Shown here one piece after another: positions 31,379 through 42,024 of a stretch of DNA of 64,000 nucleotides. The position numbers were made by a program, and so were the translations under genes. Below the pieces are notes generated by a model. It made no database searches, was not told where the DNA came from, and saw nothing but the letters and a program-made list of their open reading frames with translations. Numbering within the stretch: position 1 is the stretch's first letter; every line of letters starts with the position of its first letter. The DNA lies in NCBI GenBank assembly GCA_028583685.1, contig JAMXIF010001183.1, positions 16,039,511 to 16,103,510 of the forward strand. Direction: 5' to 3'. The stretch is from Petaurus breviceps papuanus. Its lineage: Eukaryota > Chordata > Mammalia > Diprotodontia > Petauridae.

Positions 31379-31574
31379 AACAGTTCTTTATAGATAGGGG
31401 CTAAATCTTTGCATGAAGTAATTCCTCTCCAGTGAGATGCCAGAATACACTAGATTTGGGGTTAGGTTCAAATCTTAGTTTGTTCTTTACTACATGTGTG
31501 ACCATGGGCTTTTCTAATCTATAAATTGTGTGGGTTTGATTGGTCAACTTATAAGAATCACTTCCATCTCTAAT
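31379..31574 (+). repeat. Copy A of a local 0.2-kb duplication (contains a MIR3-like SINE)
   Basis: Nearly colinear with 37681-37873: CTTTATAGAT, GGGGCTAAATCTTTGCATG, AAGTAATTC, GAATACACTAGATTT, GGTTAGGTTCAAATCT, GACCATGGGCTTT, TTGGTCAACTTATAAGAATC, CTTCCATCTC. The match includes about 50 bp upstream of the SINE-like core, so it is not just two SINE copies. Copy A is cut by the L1-derived insertion just downstream. Confidence 0.85.
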
Positions 31575-32555
31575 GGAATATTTTTTAAAATTATTTTTTG
31601 AATTAAATTTTGTTTATTTTTCATTTTACATTATTCATTTCCACAAGATTTTGAGTTACAAATTTTCTCCCCGTCTTTCCCCTACCCACCACCCCAAAAC
31701 AGCAATCTCACTGTATACTCCCTCCGTCAATCTGCTTTCTCCTATATCCTCTTCCATTCCCCCTCTGACTTTCTAGTAGGATAAGATGGATCTCCATACC
31801 CCAGTGCCTGTATATCTTATTCCCAGTTGCATATAAAATAATAATAATAAATTTTTTTAAACATTTAATTTTGAAACTTTAAATTGCAGATTCTTTCCCT
31901 TCTTCCCTCATCACCCACCCTTACTGGGAAGATAAGCAATTCAATTTAGGTTGTACATGCGTAGTTACACAAAACATTTCCATAGTGGATATATTGTGAG
32001 ACTGACTATATTTCCCTCCATCCTATCCTGCCCCCACTTGTTCTATTCTCTACTTTGACCCTGTCCCTTTTCAAAAGTGTGTGCTTCTACCCTCCCCCCC
32101 AACCAGCCCTCCCCTCCATCATCCCCCCATCTCATCCCCTTCCCCCCCTACTCTCCTGTAGGGCAAGATACCCAATTTAGTGTGTGTCATTCCCTCCCTA
32201 AGCCAAATTGAGAGTAAGGTTGACCCATTCCCTTTTGCATTCCTGTTCTTCCCCTCCATTGTAACAGTTATCCCTTGCTTCTTCTAAATGAGATAATTTA
32301 CCCCATTCTGTTTCTCCTCATCTCCTCTCATTATATTCTTCTGTCACCTCTCAATTTCACCTTTTAAATATCATCCCTTCCTATTCAATTGATCCTGTGC
32401 CCTCTGTTTATGTATACCTGTACATATATATACATATTCACATATGTATTCATATGCACATATACCCTCTTATATAGACACATATATGTATGTATACACA
32501 TATATGCAGTTATATTACCTTCAACTATCCTCATACTGAGAAAAGTTTCATAAGT

Positions 32556-33707
32556 TACAATGATCATTTTTCCATGTAGGAATGTAAATAGTTCAACTTT
32601 GATAAGTTCCTTATGATTTCTTTTCCCTGTTTACCTTCTCATGCTTCTTGTATTTGGAAGTCAAATTTTCTATTCAACTCTGGTTTTTTCATCAAGAATG
32701 CTTGAAAGTCCTCTATTTCATTGAATGACCATATTTTCTCCTGAAACATTATACTCAGTTTTTCTGGGTAGGAGATTCTAAGTTTTCATCCTAGCTCCTT
32801 TGATCTCCAGACTATCATATTCCAAGCCCTTCAATCCCTTAACGTAGAAGCTACTAAATCCTGTGTTATCCTGATTGTGTTTCCATAATGTTCAAATTGT
32901 TTCTTCTGGGCTGCTTATAATATTTTCTCCTTGATCTTGGAACTCCAGAACCTGACTATAATGTTCCTAGGAGTTTTCTGTTTGGGATCTTTTTCAGGAG
33001 GTGATTGGTGGATTCTTTCAACCTTTATTTTGCCCTCTGGTTCTAAAACATCAGGACAATTTTCCTTGAGAATTTCCTGAAGGATGATTTCTGGGTTCTT
33101 TTTTTTTTTGATCATGGATTTCAAGTAGTCCAATAATTTTTAAATTATCTCTCCTGGACCTATTTTCCAGGTCAGTGGTTTTCCCAATGAGATATTTCAC
33201 ATTGCCTTCTATTTTTTCATTTGTTTGGGCCTGTTTAATAGTATCTTGATTTCTCATAAAGTCATTAGTTTCCATTTGCTCCAATCTTATTCTGAAGGAA
33301 TGATTCTCTTCAGTGAGCTTTTGAGATTCTTTTTCCATCTGGCAAATTTGCCTTTTTAAGGCATTCTTCTCCTCATTGGCTTTTTCAGCCTCTTTTGCCA
33401 TTTGAGTTAGTCTATTTTTTAAGGTGTTATTTTCTTCAGTTAGGTTTTTGACTCTCATTTCATAATTTTCTTGCATCATTCTCATTTCTCTTCCTAATTT
33501 TTCCTCCATTTGTCTTATTTGGTTTTCAAAATCCTTTTTAAGCTCCTCTATGGCCCATAACCAGCTCATATTTTTCTTGGAATCTTTTGGTGCAGGATTT
33601 CTGACTTTGTTGTCTTCCTCCTGTTCCATGCTTTGATCCTTTATGTTCCCAAAATAGGAGTCTAATGTTGGATTGCTCTGCTTGCTTTGCTTCCTTTGCT
33701 TGCTCAT
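32556..33707 (-). pseudogene. L1 ORF1p relic (coiled coil, RRM, C-terminal domain)
   Basis: From Met at 33707 (MSKQRKQSK) the protein has a charged N-terminus, a long heptad-rich coiled coil at about residues 45-150, the RRM entry NRSRRDNLKIIG near residue 195, then after a frame change TPRNIIVRFWSSKIKEKIL and, further on, ITQDLVAS, KIWSFNEIEDFQAFL and PELNRKFDFQIQEA. These are the landmarks of LINE-1 ORF1p, the trimeric RNA chaperone. The length, about 380 codons, is near normal. At least one frameshift near 33100 and several stops make it non-functional. Confidence 0.85.
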
Positions 33708-34426
33708 GTTGCCACTCAGTTACTTGACTTTTGAGCTTTTTGCCACAGTAGAACTCTGCTTCCAGAGAGGATAGCTTTGTTCCAAATTGCTGGGGTTTTC
33801 TCAGCTGCCAGAGCTATTAGTTGACTGTCCTCTCTGAAGCCTCCACTGCCTTTGGCAACTGGTCACGCACCCCAGGACCTCCACCCTAGACAGTGATCCA
33901 GATCCAAGCAGGTGAAATCAAGCACGATTACCCCTCAGACTGTTCTCTTGGTCCCCCTACAATCTGCAGGCCAGGAGCTTTGAAGCAGCCACGTGGCAGT
34001 GGCTGCATGGCAGCGGCTGCATGTCTGCAGCTCCTCAGCCACTTCTCCCTCTGGGGGCAGAGGCCGGAGCACAGTCTTGGACCCCCTGTTCCCAAAGTCC
34101 ACTGTTACTTTGTCTTTAGCTTTTATGGGGCGATAATTCTGGCAACCACCACAGGGGCTGATGATCCATTCTCCCAACATCCCTTCAGCCAGGGCTGTTT
34201 GTGGCTGCCCTGAGGCTAAAACCACAGACTCACATGGGGCTGGGCTTTACTCCCAGAGTACTGCAATGGCCCCTTCCTGCAGGCCTGCTGGGCTGTCTTT
34301 AGCAGGAGGTTAGTTTCTCCCTGCACTTTGTGGATTCTGTAGCTTTAAAGTTTGTTTACAGTCATTTTTCACATGTATTGGAGAAAGTAGAAGTGGGAGC
34401 CATGTGGAAGTCCTATTTCTACTCCT
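33232..34426 (-). repeat. Head 1: L1 5'UTR plus ORF1 N-terminal unit
   Basis: Shares with head 2 (34427-35564) the order TGTTTAATAGTATCTTGATT, ORF1 start, CCACAGTAGAACTCT, CAGGCCAGGAGCT, GGGGCTGGGCTT, TTGTGG.TTCTG. Offset 1,195 bp. Head 1 stops a few tens of bp short of the outer L1 5' end that head 2 retains. The 5'UTR is GC-richer than the window and holds most of its CpGs. Confidence 0.85.
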
Positions 34427-34863
34427 TGTTTAATAGTATCTTGATTTCTCATAAAGTCACTAGCTTCCATTTGCTCCAATCTAATTTTGAAGGAATTATT
34501 CTCTTCAGTGAGCTTTTGAATTTTTTTTTTCCATCTGGCAAATTCAGCTTTTTAAGACATTCTTCTCCTCATTGGCTTTTTCAGCCTCTTTTGACATTTG
34601 AGTTAATCTGTTCTTTAAGGTGTTTTTTTTTCTTCAGTCAGGTTGTTGACTCTATTTTCATGATTTTGTTGCATCATTCTCATTTCTCTTCCCAATTTTT
34701 TCTTAAGCTCCTCCATGGCCTGTAACCAATTCAAATTTTTCTTGGAAGTTTTTGGTGCAGGAGTTCTGACTTTGTAGTTTTCCTCCCATTCAATGCTTTG
34801 ATCCTTTTTGTCCCCCAAAAAGGAATCTGAAGTTGCATTGCTGTACTTGCTTTGCTTGCTCAT
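34427..34863 (-). pseudogene. Partial L1 ORF1 N-terminus in second head
   Basis: Met at 34863 starts MSKQSKYSNATSDSFLGDKK, aligning with the ORF1 start at 33707 but differing at roughly a third of residues and lacking about 11 codons (the segment holding FENQIRQ). It ends in the coiled coil where head 1 begins, and it is frame-broken. The high divergence argues against a recent tandem duplication of one unit. Confidence 0.8.
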
Positions 34864-35577
34864 GTTGCCACTCAATAACTTGAGTTTTGAGCTCTTTGCC
34901 ACAGTAGAACTCTCCTTCCAGAGGGGAGAGCTTTGTCTCGAATTGCTGGGGTTTTCACAGCTGTGAGAGTTATTAGGGTGCCATCTCTACAGCTCCCACA
35001 ACCTCTGGCTCACTGGTCACACCCCTCAGGACCACCACCCAAGACAGAGATCCAGATTCAGGTAAGTTAAAGCAAGAGTGATTACTCTCTGAATGGTCTC
35101 TTTGCCCCTCTATGATCTGCAGGCCAGGAGCTCTGAAAGAGCCATGTGGAGGTGGCTGCATGGCTTCCATGCCTTAGCTTCTTTTCGCTCTGGGGGGCAG
35201 AGGCCAGACTATACCTCTTTCCCTCCCAGTTCCAACAGAGTTCTACACTTACCTTTATTTCTGGAAACTGCCACAGCTGCTTGTGATCCACTCTCTCCGC
35301 TCCAGCAGTTGCTGTTCAGGGCCACCCTGGGGCTAAACCCACAGGCTCATATGGGGCTGGGCTTGCCTCCCAGCACTCTGTGATGGACCCTTCCTGCCTG
35401 CCTGCCAGGCTGCCTTCAGTGGGAGATTTGTTTCTCTCTGTCACTTTGTGGGTTCTGACGCCCTAAAATTTGTTTAGAGTCATATTTTATAGGTATTTCA
35501 GGTGGTTGTGGGGAGAGCTCATGGAGTTTTCCTGATTCTATGCAGTCATCTTGACTCTACCCTTTCTAATGGAATAT

Positions 35578-36639
35578 CTCAATATTATATATTATTTCGT
35601 CTCTACTCTAGAGCAAATTTATGAGTTTTTTTCTGACATTTCCTCCATCACTTTCTTAGACAATCAATAAAATAATAAATTGAGCTCTGGTTTATTATCT
35701 TGGCTGATTTTGGAGGGTATACTAAGTGCTCATGCTGAAAATTTAACAATTGGCTTTTAGAAACAATGACTAGATATAGCACACCCCTGATTCCAGCTCT
35801 GTGATATTTTTTTCATCTTCAGTGACCATAATTGGGTCTTTGCCTGTATGACCTGCTGGAATAATAAAAGTTACAATGGAAAGTAAATTTCCTTAGGACA
35901 GAGATGATTTCATTTTTTGTCTTTGTATTCCTAGCACCTAACACAGCATTCAGAACATAGTAAGGGCTTAATAAATGGTATTTAATAAATAAATGAGTGA
36001 GTGCAATATTAAAAAGATCAAGGTTCTAATTCCAGTTCTTACTCTAACTAAAACCTCAGTCAAATTACTCATGCTGTTTAACCAACAAGGATCTTGGTTT
36101 CAATGGTCCAGCTCTCATTCTATAATTCAAAGGCTTATTACCAATCAAGTGTTCTGTGGCTTAGAAAAACAGCTGGAAGACAAGGCCTACTTACAGACAG
36201 CTGTTGGGAAAGAAGACCAAGAGACATTTCCCTGTGATGACAGAGTTCAGCTGATATACTGCAGACACTCCTAGCTTTCAGGTTCTCTTATCCACTGAGT
36301 TAGGAAAAACCCCAAAGCTTAAAATGAATAACCACCTCTGTCAACCAATAGAAATAAAAAGTCCCAATGGGAGAAATAATTTTGTTTTTACATTTTCCTT
36401 TTCACTTATAATTTCAGCTTGAACCTGATACACTTCCCAGGGGAAGCAATGTCAATCTTTTCCTTTCAACTTAACACTCAAATCTATTTCCTACATGGAT
36501 CTGGTTGATCTGGATTTCTTCAGGACACTGGTGTGGGACATATCCTGTATTGTATTGCTAGGGAGCCATCACTCCATTCTACACCTGAAATATCACTGTT
36601 TCATTTGGGAGCTTGGCTAGGCACTGTGTCAAAAGTAGA
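35578..36639. other. Single-copy DNA with L2 tail
   Basis: 35885-35990 is a plus-strand L2 3' end (TCCTAGCACCTAACACAGC; ACATAGTAAGGGCTTAATAAA). The rest is unassigned; the 93-codon frame at 35993 has no motif. Confidence 0.5.
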
Positions 36640-36865
36640 TACAAGCCCAGGATTTGAGTCAGAAGACCTGGGGTTCAAATGTCAACTCTAACACTTAGAA
36701 ACTGTATATGATTTTTGGGAAGTCACTTGATTTCTATGAGTCTCTGTTTCCTCATCTGTAAAATAGGGATGATGTTATTAACACTTACATTAACTTACCC
36801 TATGGCTTGCTATGAAGAACATGCTTTTCAAACTATAAAGTGTTATGGAAGTGTAATCTGTTATT
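36640..36865 (+). repeat. MIR, plus strand
   Basis: GATTTGAGTCAGAAGACCTGG, CACTTAGAAACTGTATATG, GGAAGTCACTTGATTTCTATG, TCCTCATCTGTAAAATAGGG and CAAACTATAAAGTGTTATGG. Confidence 0.8.
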
Positions 36866-37680
36866 TAGTGGTAAGCAACTACTTGTTGATAGATTTAAGC
36901 CCTCTATCCTTCCCTCTTTCATCTGGAATTTCTTCATCCCAAAATAAGGTTGAATTCTCATTAACTAGCTTTTTATTTTTTTCCCAGTGGCCACTCTACT
37001 TCCCTGCAGTTGTTTTCTGTGTTAGGCTTTCTCCTCCCATCCCTTGTCTTGAGGAGAGTCTCAGGCTCACTGTGAAAGGGTCTCAGGTCTCTAAGACTTA
37101 GTTGGTTTCAAGGACAGGAGACCATGGCGCCCTCCTGCTGAGCTCCCCCTGTCATATGCAGCTTTGAGGCTACCTTTTTCTGACGTGCGGGATGGGGCAT
37201 TGTGATGTCACTTTGTCATGTGTGACAAATCTTTGCAGCAACAGCAAAGTCTTACCCACAGACTGACAGGCTCACTCAGGCCACTGCATTCAACAGCTGT
37301 TACCTTTACCCATCAATGGCTACTCAAACTGCTGCCTATTGATCTTTGGCATAATACAGCACAGCTGAACTCATTAAAATATATTTGTCATGGAGCTGCA
37401 GTTTTCCATCTTGACCTTTTTTGCCCTCAGTTTTCATTTCTTGCTCCCCCCCACCCTTACCATTCCTCTTCTTTCTCCATCTCTCTCTACTGCTGTTGAA
37501 AGGTCTTTCAACCTAACTTTTTAATTTTAAAAGTTGTAAAAATGATCGCTTCTGGCCATAATTCAGACTCTCTGACTATTAGATCAAAGGACTTCTTTTT
37601 CCTAGTGTCATTTTGATAGTTTCCCAGGTCCATTTACAGCTTTTCCTTCCCTTGGTCTTGTTTTAAGTGGGGCGTGAGAG
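36866..37680. other. Single-copy island, possible regulatory DNA
   Basis: No transposon recognised over 0.8 kb. 37125-37420 combines moderate GC, homeodomain-like TTAAAA/ATTA cores, TGATGTCA and TGACGTGC (CRE-like) motifs and the mixed complexity typical of conserved non-coding elements. The 128- and 93-codon frames across it show no family signature. Confidence 0.4.
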
Positions 37681-37873
37681 AACAGCTCTTTATAGATGTG
37701 GGGCTAAATCTTTGCATGAAGTAATTCTTCTTCAGTGAGACACGAGAATACACTAGATTTAGGGTTAGGTTCAAATCTCAGTTTGCTTTTTACTACATAT
37801 ATGACCATGGGCTTTCCTAATCTGTGAACTGTGTGTGTTTGGTCAACTTATAAGAATCTCTTCCATCTCTTAA
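37681..37873 (+). repeat. Copy B of the local 0.2-kb duplication
   Basis: Uninterrupted counterpart of 31379-31574, same orientation, about 6.3 kb downstream; by eye close to 87-90% identical. It continues as the MIR3-like tail TTAAGTCTGTGATCCTATATG, which copy A lacks. Confidence 0.85.
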
Positions 37874-38529
37874 GTCTGTGATCCTATATGACACATACTG
37901 AGGAGAAGGAAATAAATATATAAGGTAAAAGAGAGCTTCTTGGGGGAGTTGCAGGGGGGAAATTGAGAAACCACAAAATTAAAAGGATTTAGCTAAGCTC
38001 GCATAGTGAATATCAGAAATAGATTATGTATCTAAGTCATTAAGTTGCCCTTATTGAATAATTTCTACTATAGTAGATTTCTGAATTCATACATGAATAA
38101 TATTGAGCTACCAAATGTGAAAGATGTTTTGCTTTGTTTTGTTTCTTTCAGAGTCTGAAGACATAGTCATAGACTTTCAGTCTTCCAAAGTCCAATTCTT
38201 AATGAGGAGGGAATTGAAATCAATAATAGCTTCTCTGTGACCATTTCTGTTTAGTTAGACCTATCAGCAAGAATACAGTTACAATACATTACTGTTGTTC
38301 TAGATTCAGGTTGGCTGTTTTACAAAATACAGTTAGGATGCCTGACCCTGCCTTTGCTACTGATTGATTGAATTATCTTTAGAATAAGCAACATTCATAA
38401 TTGGAGCTATTGTTACTTTTATTATTATTTATTTATCTATGCTGACTTACTTCATTGATGAAAGGCATCTTATCTCACCTAAGAAATGAATCAGTTGCTT
38501 AGAGACTTTCAAATATGGTAGGAGAAAAG
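37874..38529. other. Single-copy DNA
   Basis: AT-rich, no confident repeat. 37975-38030 vaguely resembles a MIR core in reverse. Confidence 0.35.
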
Positions 38530-38810
38530 GTAACTGATGTTGATATAGAGTTTTACACACATGGTCTTAAATGAGCTTCCTAAATGTGAGGTATGTATTA
38601 GAGATAGTTACCATCTCTGTTTTGTAGATAAGGAAACCAAAACTCAGAAATTCTGAGTGATTTGCTCATGGACACACAGCTAATAGGCATTAGAGCTTGG
38701 ACTTCTTAACTCTAAATCCAACATTCTATCTACAATATACTACTGCATTCAAACAACATTTTTTGAGCAACTACTGTGTACAGAGAACATCATGCTAGAT
38801 GCTCTCTAGA
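38530..38810 (-). repeat. MIR (-) and L2 tail (-)
   Basis: 38530-38735: TTTTGTAGATAAGGAAACC, CTCATGGACACACAGCTAATAGG, ATTCTATCTACAATATACTAC. 38750-38810: TTTTTTGAGCAACTACTGTG, an L2-like 3' end leading into the next unclassified repeat. Confidence 0.7.
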
Positions 38811-38824
38811 GAAAATATAAGATT

Positions 38825-39165
38825 CTAAATTGCTTCTCCTGTGGCAGTTCCCCAAGGAAATGGAATTTCTGTGGTTAATTCACATGAAGTAGACCCTTGG
38901 ATACCTCTTACATTGTCTTATTTACCCAAGAGATCCCAAGGAAGTATGGCGCATCATGGGATTGTGTGAAGCAGGGACAAAGAAGTTTTTCAGTCCCCAA
39001 TGTCCTGGTTCTCTAGTGAATGTGTTGCCAAGTGTGGATCATGGGTAGAAAAAAGCTCAGGAAAGATTTGGAGTAAAATAAACTGGTAGCTTTTCTTGGG
39101 ATGTTTTTGTCTTACTAAGGCTATGGGGAATAACTGGATGGAACAGGAGACTGATTATATCAGTA
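38825..39165 (+). repeat. Unclassified repeat R1, copy 1
   Basis: Colinear with 44318-44680: TTCTAAAT, TTTCTGTGGTTAATTCACATG, GGGATTGTGTGAAG, TGTTGCCAAGTG, GAAAAAAGCTCAGGAAAG, CTGGTAGCTTT, GGGATGTTTTTG, GACTGATTATATCAG, each with a close partner. Estimated 70-78% identity over about 340 bp. No open frame or known family. Confidence 0.75.
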
Positions 39166-40395
39166 CTTTTCCCAGGGTCCTGTAGGTAGTTCATATATTA
39201 AAGGGAGTAAACTGGAGAGAAGGGAACTAGTGAAAAATGTCAAAGAACCAACTTGGAGCTATTTACTAAGTAGTATGTAGGGTGGTGTGGGAATGAATAA
39301 GCAGGTTAAGAGGAAGGAATGTTGTAGTGGCTTTCAGGTGATACAGGACTCCTTTTTATTTTTCCTTTTATGTCATACTGTGATGCTACTTGGCAGTCAG
39401 CACTCTGGAAAGAGGTTCAGGGACATCTGGGGTACACTTGGGTCCCTGATATTTACGTGAGTGAATGCCCTAGCCCTGTACTGCTCTGGAGAGGGCAATG
39501 AAACACTTAAGGATATCTTTGGAAATAAGATTGTTTGGGATGTATAGTCAAGTAATGGAAATATCCACTTGCAATGATTCTTTTGGGAGGCAAATTTTAC
39601 TACAAGTTTCTGTTCAATATTAAATTGTGATTCCAGTTCTCTCAGAGGTTTTCTGTATCATCTAAAGCATATAACAGCAATGAAGAGAAGGTCTGTACAA
39701 TTCTCAGTTCAGGCCTGAGAAAACTCACATATGAGCTGGTGGGGAGAAAAGAAAACAGTAGAGGAAGAAACCAGATGAGACTTGGTCAGTGACACATCTA
39801 GCTTTAGTTAAGCATTGTTGTTTTATGTGTCTACTACCTTAAAAAGATACGCAGGAGAGGGGCAGAGACAGGAAAAATCGTGACTTTGGTCCCTGAATTT
39901 TTTGGGGGGTGAATGTTGGTATTATTTCAGGTGTGACATATAAGATAAAGTTCTAAGGCTTAGAACTTAGATATGGGGCGGGGGCTTTGAGATCAAGGTC
40001 CACCTAACCCAATAAGCTTATGCCTAAGTGAGATCTACCAGATAACAACAGGGTTCTGTAATCAAGAGAAGTATAGGCAATTTGCCTGGTGAGGTGTAGT
40101 AACATATAAGAGATGCTCAGCTGAATCATTCTTGGATAGGTTGTGGCTCCCCACCAAAGCCAAGTTCTCTATGGAGGAAGTCAAAGAAATGTTTCATAGA
40201 AGAATTTTTGAGGAGAATTTAGAAGATACTACATGGTAAGTTTTGTTTCTGAGTAAAAAGTCTATTCCAGGTGTGAAATGGAACTCAGAAAAACTACAGA
40301 GATAGCAGTGAAAGAATGGAGTCTGAACCATAATTGCAATTGTATAGAATGAAGGGAAACTACTGTCTTTTTTTCTGAAAGTTGACCATAACATA
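39166..40395. other. Unclassified 1.2-kb region
   Basis: No repeat recognised. A 48-codon plus-strand open stretch (40093-40236, ...KFSMEEVKEMFHRRIFEENL...) ends exactly at a consensus splice donor ATG/GTAAGT. There is no good acceptor or homologue in view, so it is noted but not called an exon. Confidence 0.3.
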
Positions 40396-40849
40396 AAGTT
40401 GGCCTCCTGCCTCTGGCACTTATGAGTGCCACGGGCAAATCTTCTGACCTCTCATGTTTCCCCATCCACAAAATTGAGGCTAATGATACTTGTACTATTT
40501 ATCTCATAGGTGTACTATGAGAAAATTCTTTTGTCATCTTAGGTAGCTACATAAATGTATTTTATTGATTCATTGCCCTACTCTTCTACTGAGATTCTGC
40601 CATCATGTTTTTCTAGCTAAATGCCTTTACATGGGAAATTAAAACCTCCCTAATAGAGGACAGTTAGACAACCTCTTTGAAGTAAACTGATACCAGGGTG
40701 TTGATAGAGTTTTTAGGGACAATATGTATTTCCCCATGCTTCTAAAGTATAAATGGTACAAGCCAATTAAAAAAACTGCTGAGACTGAGGGACATGAAGA
40801 TTCAGAGGTTTTTTTTTCATATTTAAAATTGAATAAATGAATAAAGAAT
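40396..40849 (+). repeat. MIR, plus strand, and unassigned DNA
   Basis: 40396-40575: GCCTCTGGCACTTATGAGTG, CGGGCAAATCTTCTGACCTC, CATCCACAAAATTGAGGC, GCTACATAAATGTA. 40576-40849 is unassigned. Confidence 0.65.
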
Positions 40850-41400
40850 TCACTAAGTGTTTACTATGTGCTAAGTACTGGAGACACAAATAGAAAAATC
40901 AAAACAGCTCTCAAGGAGCTCCCATTCCAACAGGGAGGACAATACATATTGAAGATTTAGTCCCAAGTCAGATGTAAATTCTCATGGTCCTTACAGGTTG
41001 CAGAACCAAAGCAGATGATAATTCCTCTTCTTTAATGCAATTTCCATTGAAAAAATTCTATCTCTTTCTGATGTTTGATCATTTGACAAAGCCAAGGACT
41101 TTGGTGACAAGAACTTTCTTTTCTGGGTTTCCAATAGATGCAGCTGTAACATCTGCAGGAGGAGTTGTCAGGCTACATCTCCAAAGGGGGTTGCATCACA
41201 GGAAGATGTCTGAGGGCTCTGAGCTGGAAGCATTGTAATTTCCAAGAACTGGGGGTTCAGGATCCCGGGCAATCCCCAACAAACTCTGATGGAAGATGCC
41301 TGAGCTGCCTGCCCCATGCTGTCCTCCTGTTTTCCCCCCAAAGTGCCTTGTTGCATCAGCTAGGCTGGCTTGTGTTCTGTAAGTGGCATTTGGTTATCAG
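40850..41400 (-). repeat. Unclassified L2-tailed repeat R2, copy 1
   Basis: Begins with an L2-like 3' end in minus orientation (ACTATGTGCTAAGTACTGGAG; CTCTCAAGGAGCTCCCATTC) and continues into a body not found in L2. It is colinear with 50215-50740: CTTCTTTAATG, TTTCTGATGTTTGA, CATTTGACAAAGCCAAGGAC, TTTGGTGACAAGAA, CAATAGAT, GTCTGAGGGCTCTG, CAGGATCC, CTCCTGTTT, CTTGTTGCATCA, GCTAGGCTG. Likely a non-autonomous retroposon moved by L2. Confidence 0.7.
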
Positions 41401-41870
41401 TTGTGTGTATGTGTGTGCATGTGTATATATGTATGTATATGCCTAGCAATACACAGTGTTGGGGGCAAGAAGGAAGTAGGTTTCCTTATATTTATAATAG
41501 GAAGTATGTTAGGGATATAAAGAAGATATCTTAAGGCTTTGCTTATATATGACTACTGAATTTATTATTTTTCAGTTAAATCATTATATTCTTATTTTTC
41601 TGTATTGCCAACCCATCAGCTATGCTGCCACCATGTTTTAGACAGTAACAGACAAAAAATGTCTCAACCATTTTTTCAGCCTGTACCATAACAACACTCA
41701 TAACTATTCAGGATCTCTGTTCCTCTACCAGCTTTTAAGAAAAATTATACTGTTGAAACAAAGATTTTATGGTGTTGCTATTCCAAGTACCCAGAGAGGT
41801 AGATTCCATACCAAGGTGTAATGAATTTTTTTTAAGTGTCCAGAATGAGGTTGGTAACAGTTTCATCTTG
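41401..41870. other. (TG)n edge and single-copy DNA
   Basis: 41401-41443 is a TGTG/TATG microsatellite following R2. 41460-41870 holds nothing recognised. Confidence 0.5.
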
Positions 41871-42020
41871 ATTCCCTCTAGTCAATGGTCATCTTAAAAT
41901 ACAATTAAAATACAAACTGAGCAAAATATTCCAGGTATGGACTGACCACGCATTACAGAGCGTGGAGATAATATTCAACCTAGACCTAAACACTTATACT
42001 ACGTATTTCCCTGACTGAGT
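41871..42020 (-). repeat. L3/CR1 LINE fragment, minus strand
   Basis: GCAAAATATTCCAGGTATGGAC, TGACCACGCATTACAGAGCG and TGGAGATAATATTCAACC follow the L3 block ATTCCAGGTGTGGTCTGACC..CAGAG. Confidence 0.6.
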
Positions 42021-42024
42021 CCTT

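Larger units (their letters stand above)
31582..35564 (-). mobile_element. Half-L1 (HAL1-like) element with a doubled 5' head, minus strand
   Basis: A 3,983-bp insert flanked by TCTAATGGAATAT at 31569-31581 and 35565-35577 (exact 13 bp). Read on the minus strand: 5' end (GGTAGAGTCAAGATGACTGC), 5'UTR and ORF1 N-terminus (head 2), then a second 5'UTR plus a complete-length ORF1 (head 1), then about 1 kb of 3' sequence with no trace of ORF2 endonuclease or reverse transcriptase, ending in a T-rich run on the plus strand. ORF1 without ORF2 is the plan of half-L1 elements, which need L1 enzymes in trans. Because one target duplication encloses both heads, the composite probably moved as one RNA. 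Confidence 0.75.

Noticed and set aside
33051-33707. 218-codon minus-strand coiled-coil protein as a host gene
   Set aside because: It is L1 ORF1p: coiled coil, NRSRRDNLKIIG motif and L1 5'UTR upstream, all inside a target-site duplication.
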